Assembly: GCF_032056465.1 (NCBI RefSeq)
Contig: NZ_DAMBCL010000017.1
DNA from: Mobilicoccus sp032056465
GTDB taxonomy: Bacteria; Actinomycetota; Actinomycetes; Actinomycetales; Dermatophilaceae
Strand: one strand, 5' to 3'
DNA length: 54,267 nt
A program made the translations under genes and the position numbers. This document shows, in pieces, positions 34,645 through 45,600 of the stretch. How positions within the stretch are numbered: the first letter of the stretch is position 1; each line of letters starts with the position of its first letter. Below the pieces are notes generated by a model. That model did no database searches. It saw nothing but the letters and a program-made list of their open reading frames with translations, and had not been told where the DNA came from.

Positions 34645-34833
34645 GAGTGAAGAACCTCATCGGGACGGGGACGGGGCGAGACCCCCAGTCTCCCATACGC
34701 GACGACACGCCCCCGTCCGCCGCCGGAGGTCGTGGTGGGGACGTGAGGAGGAGCGGCCGATCGGGCGGACTCCGCGCCGACCCGGTCCCCGACGTGGGGA
34801 TGTCGGGGACTCCCGCTGCCGTGATCCTCCCGT

Positions 34834-34839
34834 TAGCCT
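34834..34839 (+). promoter_or_regulatory. -10 box of the MazF-like gene, leaderless type
   Basis: TAGCCT followed by six bases and the GTG at 34846; no Shine-Dalgarno. Confidence 0.5.
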
Positions 34840-34845
34840 GACCCG

Positions 34846-35394
34846 GTGACTCTCAGCCGCCTGCTCACGACCCTCGGCCGAGCCGTCCTCCGCGGCGTGC
34901 AGCAGGAGGTGGCCGGCTCCAGCGAGGCCCGCCGCCAGAAGCACCCCCGGCCACGAACGGGGCACGCGCACACGACCCCCTCGACGACCTACCCCGGCGA
35001 CTACCGGGGCGAGCTCAACCCGCAGTACACCCCGACCGCGGACGGTCGCCCGGACCCGGGCGAGGTGTGCTGGGCCTGGATCCCCTACGAGGAGGACCAC
35101 GCCCGAGGCAAGGACCGGCCCGCGCTCATCGTCGGTCAGGACGGGCCATGGCTGCTGGCGCTGCCGTTGACGAGCAAGGATCACGACCGCGACGACCGTC
35201 GGGAGGCGGCCCGCGGGCGCCACTGGATGGACGTCGGCAGCGGCTCCTGGGACCGGCAGGGACGCCCCAGCGAGGTCAGGCTCGACCGGGTGGTGCGTCT
35301 CGCGCCCTCGACGGTGCGCCGGGACGGCCCCGCCCTCGATCGTGAACTCTTCGACGCGGTGCTCCAGGAGGCCTCGCGCGTCAATCGCCGCTGA
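34846..35394 (+). CDS. PemK/MazF-like protein without a visible antitoxin
   Basis: 182 aa. The N-terminal ~70 residues form a basic helix (SRLLTTLGRAVLRGVQQEV) and a Thr/Pro/Tyr-rich linker. The MazF-like fold starts at DPGEVCWAWIPYEEDHARGKDRPALIVG (taken here in two parts: PGEVCWAWIPY and GKDRPALIVG), with LPLTSKDHD and SEVRLDRVVRL after it. MazF toxins are sequence-specific RNases. No small antitoxin ORF lies on either side, and the neighbourhood is core genome, so it may be a non-toxic housekeeping member. The stop overlaps the end of the converging membrane-protein gene by 14 bp. Confidence 0.75.
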   Translation: MTLSRLLTTLGRAVLRGVQQEVAGSSEARRQKHPRPRTGHAHTTPSTTYPGDYRGELNPQYTPTADGRPDPGEVCWAWIPYEEDHARGKDRPALIVGQDGPWLLALPLTSKDHDRDDRREAARGRHWMDVGSGSWDRQGRPSEVRLDRVVRLAPSTVRRDGPALDRELFDAVLQEASRVNRR

Positions 35395-36643
35395 TCCGCT
35401 CGGGACGTCCGGTCTCGGTCGTGTCGTCGGTCGTGTTCTCGCTCGTGTCGTCCGTCTCGCCCGGCGCATCCGAGGCGGTGTCCGCAGTGCGCGGGGTGAC
35501 CTCGTCCCGGAGGTGCCGGTAGGCGTGCTGGGCGACCAGGTTGACCCGGGCCTCACGGAGGATCGGCTCGAGGAAGGCGGCGCGGTACGCCCGGTCCGTC
35601 GACGCCGACGCCGCGAACGACAGAGCACAGAAGCTGGCCAGGATGAGGCTCACCCGCAGCAGTTCGACGCTCACTCCCAGGGGCACGTCGAGAAAGGCGA
35701 TGGCGTCGGGCGCCCTCCCCATCCAGGAGGCCGCCACGGGGTCCGAGATGGCGAGCGTGCCGAAGGCGATGAAGAACGTGAGCATGACCACGCCGAACAG
35801 CGCGACCTGGATGCTCTGGGCTGCGATGGGGACGAGCAGGAAGTTGACCCGCTCCCCCGGTCGCAAGGTCGCGGGCTCCCCCTCGCAGACGACGCCCGCC
35901 AGCGGGGTTCCGTGCAGCAGCGCCTCGATCCCCCCGTCCTCCGGTGACGACCGCTCCACGTGGGGACGGAGTTCGTCGCGTGCCGTCACGATGACGACGA
36001 GAAGGGCGAGGATCGACAGGACCTCCGCGACGCCGAACATGCGGGCGGTGTCCAGACCGGCCGCGACCTGCCAGATCTCCGCGTTGAAGAAGAGGAACAG
36101 CACCGCCACCATGAGCACCGGCAACACCCGTAGGACCATCGGGCCGACGCTCCACAGCTCCCTTAGGGTGCGCCGAAGAGCCCAGTGGATCAGCGAGTCC
36201 ACGCCCAGCACGATGAGTCCGAGGAGCGCCGCCGCCGCGGTCAGCCGGAACCAGAGGGGCCCCGCCACGGCGACCCCGTGAGCCCTGGCCGCCAGGATCG
36301 CCCCCACCGCCACCCAGGCGGGGATCGCGACGAGTCCGACGATCCGGGAGGCGAGGTTCGAGCGGTGCACCGTGCGCCACGTCACCCACCCCGCGAGGGC
36401 CGCAGCCACGGGGGCGAGGACGAACAGGAGCAGGACGAACGCCATCGGCACCGTCAGCTCGACCGCCCGCTCGAACGTGTCGGCCGAGGCGGCCACCACC
36501 TGCCAGGCCGAGTCGAGCACGACCAGGGCGACGAACAGGGGCGCCGATCGACCGAGCGCCGCCCGGATCCGCACCGAGAGCGGGAGCACCTGAGGAACCC
36601 CGCGATGACGGAACCAGGACTCGACTTCGGACAGGAGACCCAT
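35381..36643 (-). CDS. Polytopic membrane protein, unknown function
   Basis: 420 aa, not recognised. About eight hydrophobic segments: roughly 33-53, 65-89, 99-118, 131-153, 168-186, 203-222, 277-300 and 325-345. A soluble loop of ~50 residues (about 222-275, TARDELRPHVERSSPEDG onward) lies before the last pair. The C-terminal ~40 residues are Asp/Thr/Glu-rich and look disordered. GGAGGAGG precedes the ATG well. It is monocistronic, and the 3' end overlaps the MazF-like gene by 14 bp tail to tail. Direct CGTGA-type repeats lie just upstream of its ribosome site. Confidence 0.7.
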   Translation of the reverse strand: MGLLSEVESWFRHRGVPQVLPLSVRIRAALGRSAPLFVALVVLDSAWQVVAASADTFERAVELTVPMAFVLLLFVLAPVAAALAGWVTWRTVHRSNLASRIVGLVAIPAWVAVGAILAARAHGVAVAGPLWFRLTAAAALLGLIVLGVDSLIHWALRRTLRELWSVGPMVLRVLPVLMVAVLFLFFNAEIWQVAAGLDTARMFGVAEVLSILALLVVIVTARDELRPHVERSSPEDGGIEALLHGTPLAGVVCEGEPATLRPGERVNFLLVPIAAQSIQVALFGVVMLTFFIAFGTLAISDPVAASWMGRAPDAIAFLDVPLGVSVELLRVSLILASFCALSFAASASTDRAYRAAFLEPILREARVNLVAQHAYRHLRDEVTPRTADTASDAPGETDDTSENTTDDTTETGRPERISGD

Positions 36644-36660
36644 CGCCCCTCCTCCTTCAG

Positions 36661-36688
36661 ATCACGACCTCACGAGTCACGACTCACG
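36661..36688 (-). repeat. Short CGTGA direct repeats upstream of the unknown membrane-protein gene
   Basis: On the minus strand four CGTGA units occur at 7-8 bp spacing within 28 bp directly before the Shine-Dalgarno. The alternating AGT/ACT tails also make short inverted repeats. This may be an operator. Confidence 0.4.
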
Positions 36689-36794
36689 GATCGGCACTCA
36701 GGGGTCTCGACCGGCCGAGAACGGGTCACCGTTCGCCGGGCCCCGAGCGTTCGCCCCATCGGCCCCCCGACGCCGCGTCGTCCACCGCAGCACA

Positions 36795-36824
36795 GGGCGC
36801 CCCCGGCGTTCACCGGGGGCGCCC
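36795..36824 (-). terminator. Terminator of the sigma factor gene
   Basis: GGGCGCCCCCGG (36795-36806) pairs perfectly with CCGGGGGCGCCC (36813-36824), 12 bp with a 6-nt loop, 17 bp after the stop. Confidence 0.85.
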
Positions 36825-36840
36825 GTGCGGGGATCGCCGA

Positions 36841-38628
<1,788 letters not shown>

Positions 38629-38775
38629 GGGTACCCTGACACCTTTCTGACGGGACAGACGAAGCCGTCGATGCGCTTCGTCGAAGGGATCGCCCCGATG
38701 AGCGGGGCACGGTCACGGGCGTCACAGCGGGATGAGCATCATCCCGGCGGCCGTCGTCGGAGCACCATTATAATT
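38629..38775 (-). promoter_or_regulatory. sigA promoter and structured 5' leader
   Basis: TATAAT (38772-38767, minus) lies in the self-complementary ATTATAAT, the most AT-rich spot around. The leader of about 130 nt has three hairpins: 38728-38735 with 38739-38746 (8 bp, 3-nt loop), 38692-38697 with 38703-38708 (6 bp), and 38658-38665 with 38675-38682 (8 bp). No good -35 is visible. Confidence 0.6.
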
Positions 38776-38893
38776 CCACGCCGGCCTCTCCTGCACGACC
38801 GACCGTTCCGGACACCCCCGCCGGCGCGCCCTGCGTCTGGGCGCCACGCACGTCAACGCAGGTGCGGGGCGGGCCATTCCGAGTCGAGACGCG

Positions 38894-39292
38894 TCAGGAG
38901 GCCTTGACGGCGATGACGGGGCATCGGGCGTCGAGAAGGATGCGCTGGGCGTTGGATCCGAGGACGAGCTTGCCGATCGGGGACCGACGCCGTAGCCCGA
39001 TGACGATGCAGGCCGCGCCGACCTCGTCGGCCACGTCGATGAGGTCCTCGGCGGGTTCGTTGCCGCGCGCGAGGTGACGCTCGACGAGCTGCACCCCCGA
39101 CTCCTCGAGCTCACCCCGGACGGCTTCGAGGGTGTCTGCGAGGTGACGGGCCGCCTCGGCCTCGGGGTCGCGTCCCGTGCGGCTCGAGTCGACGAGGACG
39201 AGGTCGCACCCTCGTAGCCTCGCCTCGTCCGCCGCCTGGCGGAGGGCGGCGGCCCCCTCACGGGTCGGGATGTACCCCACGACGACGGACAC
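38894..39292 (-). CDS. Universal stress protein (UspA family)
   Basis: 132 aa, one Usp domain. The N-terminal strand SVVVGYIPTREGAAAL and the ATP-loop-type C-terminus IGLRRRSPIGKLVLGSN are visible. In G-2x-G-9x-G(S), the second Gly is Arg, a variant common in actinobacterial Usp proteins; it may alter nucleotide binding. GTG 39292 has GGAGG five bases upstream, which decides the start within a much longer open frame. A TACCGT hexamer at 39372-39367 may be its -10. Confidence 0.9.
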   Translation of the reverse strand: MSVVVGYIPTREGAAALRQAADEARLRGCDLVLVDSSRTGRDPEAEAARHLADTLEAVRGELEESGVQLVERHLARGNEPAEDLIDVADEVGAACIVIGLRRRSPIGKLVLGSNAQRILLDARCPVIAVKAS

Positions 39293-39435
39293 TGCAGCCT
39301 CCTGGTGGACTCGGGTGCGTCTTGATCTGGCACCTCGGATACCGGGGCGCGTCTCGATCGAAGGCCACGGTAGCCCACGCGAGAGTGACCGGCACCACTT
39401 CCCACGAACACGGCTCGCCGACCCCCCGGGAGTCC

Positions 39436-40524
39436 TCAGACCCCCGGCGGAGGGACGTCCAGGCCCACGAGACAGGCGACGATCTCGGCGAGCGAGTGCT
39501 CGGGTTCCCTGTCGAGCGCGGCGGACGACGCGACGTCGGCCAAGGCCCCGTCGCCGGCGTGCCAGGCCCAGGCGGCGAGCACGGCCAACGCGGTCGCCCG
39601 CAGGGAACCCGGTGCCTGCCGGGCCAGGCGCAGCAGCACGGCGCGGGTGGCGACCCGACTCGCAAGGGCGTCCAGGGCGTCGGTGGGCTCGCGGGGCACG
39701 TCGCCGGGGGACTTGGCGTCGAGGGTGTCGAGGGGCGCCCGGACGTGGTGGACGGTGGGGTTCTCCCCCGTTCCCCGCCCGAGCGGCACGAGCCGACCGA
39801 GGAAGGCGTCGCGGAGGGGGACGTCGGCGAGGAGCGCGAGCACGGTCGCGACGTCCCGCACGGAGTCCTCGGGCTCCCTCCGGCCCCCGTCGTCGCGGGA
39901 GTCCGCCGAGCGGCCGTCGCCGGTGGCCCATCGCTGCGGGCCGGGGGGCCCGGGGTCGGCCGCCTCGTGCACGAGTCGCTCCCAGGCCCGCCACCCCCAG
40001 TCGAGGTCGAGGCGGCCTCCCCGCAGCTCGACGACCGCGGCATCGACCTCGGGCGACGGGGCCGGGTCGAGCAGGTCCTCGAGCGAGGAGCGGGACGGCA
40101 GCGGCGCGATGCCGCGCCCGACGTACTCGGCGACGAGTGCCACGTCGGCCGGGAGAGGAAGGGGTCGCCACTCCCCCGCCGCCCCGTCGTACCAGGCGTC
40201 GTTCGCGACGAGCACGCGCCGGACGCACGGGTTGTCCCTGCCGACCGCCTCCATGAGCTGGTCCTGGGCGGGGAAGGGTGGACGGTCTCCGACGAAGGCG
40301 ACGACCAGCACCACGTCGGGATCGGAACGCAGGCGATGCAACCCCCCGACCATGCGGTCGACGGCCTCGGTCGGCAGCGGGCCGGCCTCGGGGAGGTCGA
40401 CGCGTTCGACGAGCGCGAGCCGACGGCCGTCGAGGGCGAGCACGACGAGCGCGTCGCGCAGGGCGAACCCCAGGTGGTAGGGCAGGAAGACGAGGAGATC
40501 GGGGAGGGACAGCAGGGGCGTCAT
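39436..40524 (-). CDS. DUF4192 family protein
   Basis: 362 aa, actinobacterial protein of unknown function. The N-terminal block PDLLVFLPYHLGFALRDALVVLAL is the family hallmark. VVLVVAFVGDRPPF and RRVLVANDAWYDG follow. The C-terminal third is a helical domain with AVLAAWAWHAGDGALA. The frame is open further upstream, but MTPLLSLPDLL at 40524 with GAGGGC just before is the natural start. No membrane segment or signal peptide. Confidence 0.82.
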   Translation of the reverse strand: MTPLLSLPDLLVFLPYHLGFALRDALVVLALDGRRLALVERVDLPEAGPLPTEAVDRMVGGLHRLRSDPDVVLVVAFVGDRPPFPAQDQLMEAVGRDNPCVRRVLVANDAWYDGAAGEWRPLPLPADVALVAEYVGRGIAPLPSRSSLEDLLDPAPSPEVDAAVVELRGGRLDLDWGWRAWERLVHEAADPGPPGPQRWATGDGRSADSRDDGGRREPEDSVRDVATVLALLADVPLRDAFLGRLVPLGRGTGENPTVHHVRAPLDTLDAKSPGDVPREPTDALDALASRVATRAVLLRLARQAPGSLRATALAVLAAWAWHAGDGALADVASSAALDREPEHSLAEIVACLVGLDVPPPGV

Positions 40525-40617
40525 GCCCTCGACGGTGCGCCCTCGAGGTCGACGCCCGCGGACGCCCCGAGCGCCCCTGGGGACGGCGCGGCGGACCGCC
40601 ACGGGGGTGTGGACGAC

Positions 40618-40648
40618 GCACGGCCCGGGGCCGTACCCCGGGCCGTGC
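40618..40648 (-). terminator. Terminator after the EcsC-family gene
   Basis: 13-bp perfect stem (40618-40630 with 40636-40648) and 5-nt loop, 26 bp after the stop at 40675. Confidence 0.85.
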
Positions 40649-40674
40649 GCCACCGACGTTCACATGAAGAGCTC

Positions 40675-41379
40675 TCAGCCGTCCTTGGGCAGCGACGTGA
40701 GCGTCGCCTTGAAGGGGAACTGGTCCCGCACGCCGTCCGCGATCTTCTTGAGGAGGTAGGAGTCCAGACCCGCGCCGATCGCCCCGCCCGCGACGGGCAC
40801 GAGTCGGCCCATCTTGCTGAGGGTCGAGCGGCCCATGCGGGTGACGATGCGGAACCCGACGCCCTTGTTGATCGCCATCAGCAGCGCCCCGGGCAGCCGC
40901 TCCGTGGCGAGGTTGGCGAGGCGCCCACCGGTCTGGTAGCCGACCTTCTGGAGGAGGTCGTCGGAATCGGCGCCGATAAGTGAGAGGAGGATCGCCGAGC
41001 GCACGGACGGGTCGGCGATATCGTAGCCGCGCACCGCCGCGATCGCGCCTGCCATGCGGGTGGCGACGATGTAGAACCCGGCCACGTTCGCGGGCAACGC
41101 GATGGGCAGGGTGACGAACCCACCGAGCCCCGTGACGAAGCCGTTGCCGGCCGCGAGACGCAGATGGGCGCCGATGATGTCGTCGACGACGCGCTCGGGG
41201 TCGCTCCGCCGACGACGGGCGTCGTCGGCGACCTTCTGCGCGGAGTCGAACGACCCCTTGCCGTCGATGCCGACCTCGAGGATCCGCTCGACGAGCTTGG
41301 ACGCCTGCGTGGCGATCGCGCCCATGTCCTCGGTGGCGACCGGCGCCGGCGCCTGCTTCTTCTTGTCGAAGATCCCCAT
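40675..41379 (-). CDS. EcsC-family protein
   Basis: 234 aa. A basic start (MGIFDKKKQ) is followed by helices, the hydrophobic GLGGFVTLPIALPANVAGFY (about 84-103), and the late VPVAGGAIGAGLDSYLLKKIAD. This is the EcsC arrangement, named after the third gene of the Bacillus ecs transporter locus; its function is not known. Membrane association is likely. AGGAGG lies before the ATG. Monocistronic, with a clear terminator. Confidence 0.8.
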   Translation of the reverse strand: MGIFDKKKQAPAPVATEDMGAIATQASKLVERILEVGIDGKGSFDSAQKVADDARRRRSDPERVVDDIIGAHLRLAAGNGFVTGLGGFVTLPIALPANVAGFYIVATRMAGAIAAVRGYDIADPSVRSAILLSLIGADSDDLLQKVGYQTGGRLANLATERLPGALLMAINKGVGFRIVTRMGRSTLSKMGRLVPVAGGAIGAGLDSYLLKKIADGVRDQFPFKATLTSLPKDG

Positions 41380-41558
41380 GTGTGTCCTCCTGGGCCTCGT
41401 GGGTGGACGGGCCGTTCGTCGTGATCCTGCCGTGCCGCCGACGCCGAGCCTCGGGTGCTCCGTCGACGTGTCGTGCGCTCCCCCCTCCGCGGGTCCTGCC
41501 CATCATGGCCGACACCGCGGCGATGCACATCCGCACCGAGCGGCTCAGGCGGCGTCGC

Positions 41559-42503
41559 TCAGTGGCGCCCGCGCCTGATCTCCTCGAGGAACGCCTCGAG
41601 CTCGGCGCCGAGCTGGTCACCGGTGGGCAGGGGCCCGTCGGTGATGTCGGGCTCGTCGCCGCCGTCCTCGTCGTTCACGTGATCGTCACCGGCGGCGAGG
41701 CGGGCCAGGCGGGCGTCGTACTGCTCCTCCAGCGCCCGCACGATCTCGGCCGCCTCGGCCGACTCGGCGACCTCGGAGGCGATGGCGTGGGCGCTGTCGG
41801 CGGCGGCGAGCTCGAGGGCTGCGGGCGGCAGCGAGAGTCCCGCGGCGTCCGCCAACCGTTCGAGGGCGTGGGCGGCGCCGGCCGGGAAGTCGGACTGGGC
41901 CAGGTAGTGCGGCACGTGGACGGCGAATCCGGTCGCCGCGTGGCCCTGCTCGCCGAGTCGGAGCTCGAGCAGCGCCGCGAGCGAGCCCGGGATCTCGACC
42001 GTGCCGAACACGGGCTGTGCACCCGCGCGGACCTCGTCGGTGGTGCCGTGCAGTGTCGAGGTGACCGGTCGCGTGTGCGGCACCGCCATCGGGATGCCGT
42101 GGATCGACACGACGAGCTGCACCGACAGCCGTTCGACGAGGTCGACGACCGCGGCGCTCATCCGCTCCCACTGGTAGTCCGGCTCCGGGCCCCACAGCAG
42201 GAAGAACGGCGTGCCCGCATCGTCGACGATGCGGTACAGCGCGAGGCACGGGTCGCTGTAGGCGGTGTAGCGATCGCGCGAGAACGTCATGACCGGGCGC
42301 CGCGCCCGGTAGTCGAGCAGCTGGTCGACGTCGAACGTCGCGACGACCGTGTGCTCCAGGGTGCGCAACAGGTGCTCCACGAGGAGACGCTGTGCGTGTC
42401 CGGCGTCGAGGAATCCTCGTAGGGCGACGACCAGCGTGCCCGCCCGCAGGTCGGCCACGCCGGTGTCCGTTTCGAGCCGGTAGAGCGTCGAGGGGGTCTG
42501 CAC
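41559..42503 (-). CDS. PAC2-family protein (proteasome assembly chaperone-like)
   Basis: 314 aa. VVALRGFLDAGHAQRLLVEHLL, the FDVDQLLDYRARRP motif, LLWGPEPDYQWERM and GIPMAVPHTRPV are typical of actinobacterial PAC2 proteins. The C-terminal ~80 residues form an acidic helical extension. An ATG at 42521 is in frame, but GGAAGGAG (42517-42510) would lie inside the coding sequence and 6 nt before GTG 42503, so GTG is preferred. Partners are unknown; proteasome genes are not in this window. Confidence 0.82.
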   Translation of the reverse strand: MQTPSTLYRLETDTGVADLRAGTLVVALRGFLDAGHAQRLLVEHLLRTLEHTVVATFDVDQLLDYRARRPVMTFSRDRYTAYSDPCLALYRIVDDAGTPFFLLWGPEPDYQWERMSAAVVDLVERLSVQLVVSIHGIPMAVPHTRPVTSTLHGTTDEVRAGAQPVFGTVEIPGSLAALLELRLGEQGHAATGFAVHVPHYLAQSDFPAGAAHALERLADAAGLSLPPAALELAAADSAHAIASEVAESAEAAEIVRALEEQYDARLARLAAGDDHVNDEDGGDEPDITDGPLPTGDQLGAELEAFLEEIRRGRH

Positions 42504-42680
42504 CGGATCTCCTTCCGTCATCGATCACCAGCCAGAACGCACGGAGAGGCCCCACGATTCCCGAGGGCCGGCACCCGGTTGCGCCCGACCACCGTCCGCC
42601 CCGCGCCGGCCGCAGCCCACCCGCACCTCGACCATCCCTCGGATGGCGGTCCTCCGGCCGCGACGAGACACGCGTCGGCG

Positions 42681-45600
42681 CTACGCCGCGTGGGCGTCCT
42701 CGACGGCGTCCATCGCCTTGTAGATCCGCTTCTCCGAGACGGGGTGCGCGGTGCCGAGCGATTGGGCGAACAGACTGACGCGCAGCTCCTGGATCATCCA
42801 CCGCAGAGCGAGGACGTCGTCGGCGCGACGCTCGAGCGGCGGCAACGCCTCGACGAGCTTCACCCGCTCGGCCTCGACGGTGCGCACGATCTCGAGGCGC
42901 TGGGCGTCGCGCCATCCCTCTGCCGGGGCCTTCTCGAGGCGGAGGAGCATCCCCTGCAGGTAGCGGGGCAGGTGGCGAAGGTGCGCATGGCCGGTCTCGG
43001 CGACGAAACCGGCGTGCACGAGATCCTCGAGCTGCGCGGTGAGGTCGGCCTTCATCGCGGTCATCTCCGGCGTCGAGGGGTGCATCGCGTCGAGGGCGAG
43101 ACGCACCGAGCGCGCCCGGTCCAGCACGGGGTGCACCCATTCGACGATCTCGATGACGGTGGGCACGATCTCCCGCTTGACGGCCGCGAGGGCCTCGTCG
43201 AACTGGGCCGGGGTGCGGATGAGGTCGCTGCCGGAGGCCGCCAGACTCCGGGCCGCGATGGCGTCGACCGCGGCGGCGAGGATGTCGTCGAGGAGCCCCT
43301 GCAGGGACCCGTGGGGGTTGTGCCCGAGGGCCAGCCGTTGGGCGTTGGTGAGCAGCCCGAGGATCCGCTTCCACGGGACGCTCGTGTTGAGCAGGATGAG
43401 GCGTCGCAGCCCCAGGCGGGTCGCGGCGACCTGTTCCGCGCGACCGGTGAGGACCTGCACGTCGACCGAATCGCCCTGGTCGACGAGGGCGGGGTAGCCC
43501 TGCACGTCGCGCTTGCCCACGCGCCGTTCGAAGACCTCCGGCAGTTCGGTGAGGTCGAAGGTCACCAGGCCGCGGCGTTCGACGTCGCTCGCCGCCTTCG
43601 CCATCGTCGAGCGCACCTGTGGCGCGAGGCGCTCCTGCAGCGCGGGGAGGTCCTTGCCCTCGGCGAGACGCCGGCCGCGGGGGTCCTCGACGCGGAACGT
43701 CATCCGCAGGTGGTCGGGCACGCGGGTCACGTCCCACTCCCCCGGCGCGACGCGGTGACCCGTCCGGATGTAGAGGGCCCGGGCGAGTTCGTCGGTGAGG
43801 GGGACGCCGGCGGCGAGTTCGGCCTCGTCCGCCTCGGCGAGCGCGGCACGGGCGTGGTCGGGCGTCGGGACGAAGAGCTTGCGGGTCGCCTTGGGCAGGC
43901 TCTTGAGCAGCGCCGTCGCCAGTTCGGGCCGCAGGCCGGGCACCTGCCAGTCGAAGCCCTCCTCGCTCACCTGGTTGAGCTGTTCGACGGGGATGTGGAC
44001 GGTGACGCCGTCGGCGTCCGCGCCCGGCTCGAACTGGTAGGTGAGTCGCAGGCGCAGGTCGCCCTGGACCCATTCGTGCGGGTAGTCCCGGGCGTCGACG
44101 ACGTCCGCGTCGTCGGAGACGAGGAAGTCCTCGGTGAACGTGAGCAACTCGGGGCGGCGGCGCCGTTCCTTCTTCCACCACGCGTCGAAGTGGGCCCCGG
44201 AGACGACGGTGGCGGGCACGCGCTGGTCGTAGAACTCGACGAGGGTGTCCTCGTCGACGAGGATGTCACGCCGCCGCGCCCGGGACTCGAGCTCGGCCAG
44301 CCGGTCGAGGAGTCGGCGGTTGTCGTGGAAGAACCGGTGCGGGGTGTCCCAGTCCCCCTCGACGAGCGCGTGGCGGATGAACAGATCCCGCGAGACCTCC
44401 GGGTCGATCGCACCGTAGCCCACCGGCCGTTCGGTGACGAGCGGGATGCCGTAGAGCGTCACGCGCTCGTTCGCGACGGCCCCGGCGCGCTTCCGGCTCC
44501 AGTGGGGCTCGCTGTAGGAGCGTCTGAGCAGGTGCGCCCCGACCTCCTCGATCGTCCTGGGATCGGCCGCGGCGTTCGTCCGCGCCCACAGCCGGGTCGT
44601 CTCGACGAGTTCGGCGCTCATCACCCAGTCCGGGGAGCTGCGCCGCAGGACCGATCCGGGCTGGATCGCGAACCGCGCACCCCGGGCGCCGAGGTAGTCG
44701 CGCCGCTCACGGTCGTACAGGCCGACCTGCGAGAGGAGCCCGGTGAGCAGGGCGGTGTGGATCGCCTCGGGGGTCGCGGGACGGGAGTTCGGGGTGAGGT
44801 CGAGCTCCCGCATCGTCGTCGTGAGCTGGCCGACGAGGTCCTGCCACTCCCGGATGCGGAGGTAGTGGAGGTACTCGGCCTTGCACATCCGCCGGAACGC
44901 GCTGCTCGAGAGCGCCTTCTGCTGCTTGCGCAGGTACTTCCACAGGTTGAGCAGGGTCGTGAAGTCCGACGTCTCGTCCTTGAACCGGGCGTGCTGCTGG
45001 TCGGCCTGGGCCTGCTTCTCCAGCGGACGCTCCCGGACGTCCTGGATCGACAGCGCCGCGGCGATGATCGTCACCTCGCGCAGGCATCCGGCGTCGGCGG
45101 CGGCGAGCATCATCCGGGCGAGCCGGGGGTCGACGGGGATCCGGGCGATGCGGCGCCCGACGTCGGTGAGTCGGCGACGCGGGTCCTCCTGCTCGGGGTC
45201 GATCGCGCCGAGCTCGTGCAGCAACCGGAGGCCGTCGGTGACCATTCGCGAGTCCGGGGCCTGCACGAACGGGAACTTCGCGATGTCGCCGAGCCCGAGC
45301 GCGGTCATCTGGAGGATGACGCTCGCGAGGTTGGTGCGCAGGATCTCGGGGTCGGTGAATTCCGGCCGCGAGGCCTCGTCCTCCTCGGAGTACAGCCGGA
45401 TCGCGATGCCGTCGGAGACGCGCCCGCAGCGCCCCGAACGCTGATTGGCGCTCGCCCGGCTGATCGGTTCGATCGGGAGGCGTTGCACCTTCGTGCGCTG
45501 GCTGTAGCGGCTGATGCGCGCCGTGCCCGCGTCGACGACGTACCGGATCCCCGGCACGGTGAGAGAGGTCTCGGCGACGTTCGTCGCGAGGACGACCCGC

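Noticed and set aside
34645..34845. rpsT (ribosomal protein S20), often next to lepA
   Set aside because: The 200-bp gap is too short and has no Lys/Ala-rich ORF on either strand.
38767..38774. ATTATAAT as a plus-strand promoter
   Set aside because: It is symmetric so could fire both ways, but there is no plus-strand gene downstream (38894 onward is coded on the minus strand).
38894..41620. 908-codon minus-strand frame spanning DUF4192 and EcsC genes
   Set aside because: Only its last 132 codons, after a GTG with a strong ribosome site, are a real gene (Usp); the rest is out of frame with known proteins.
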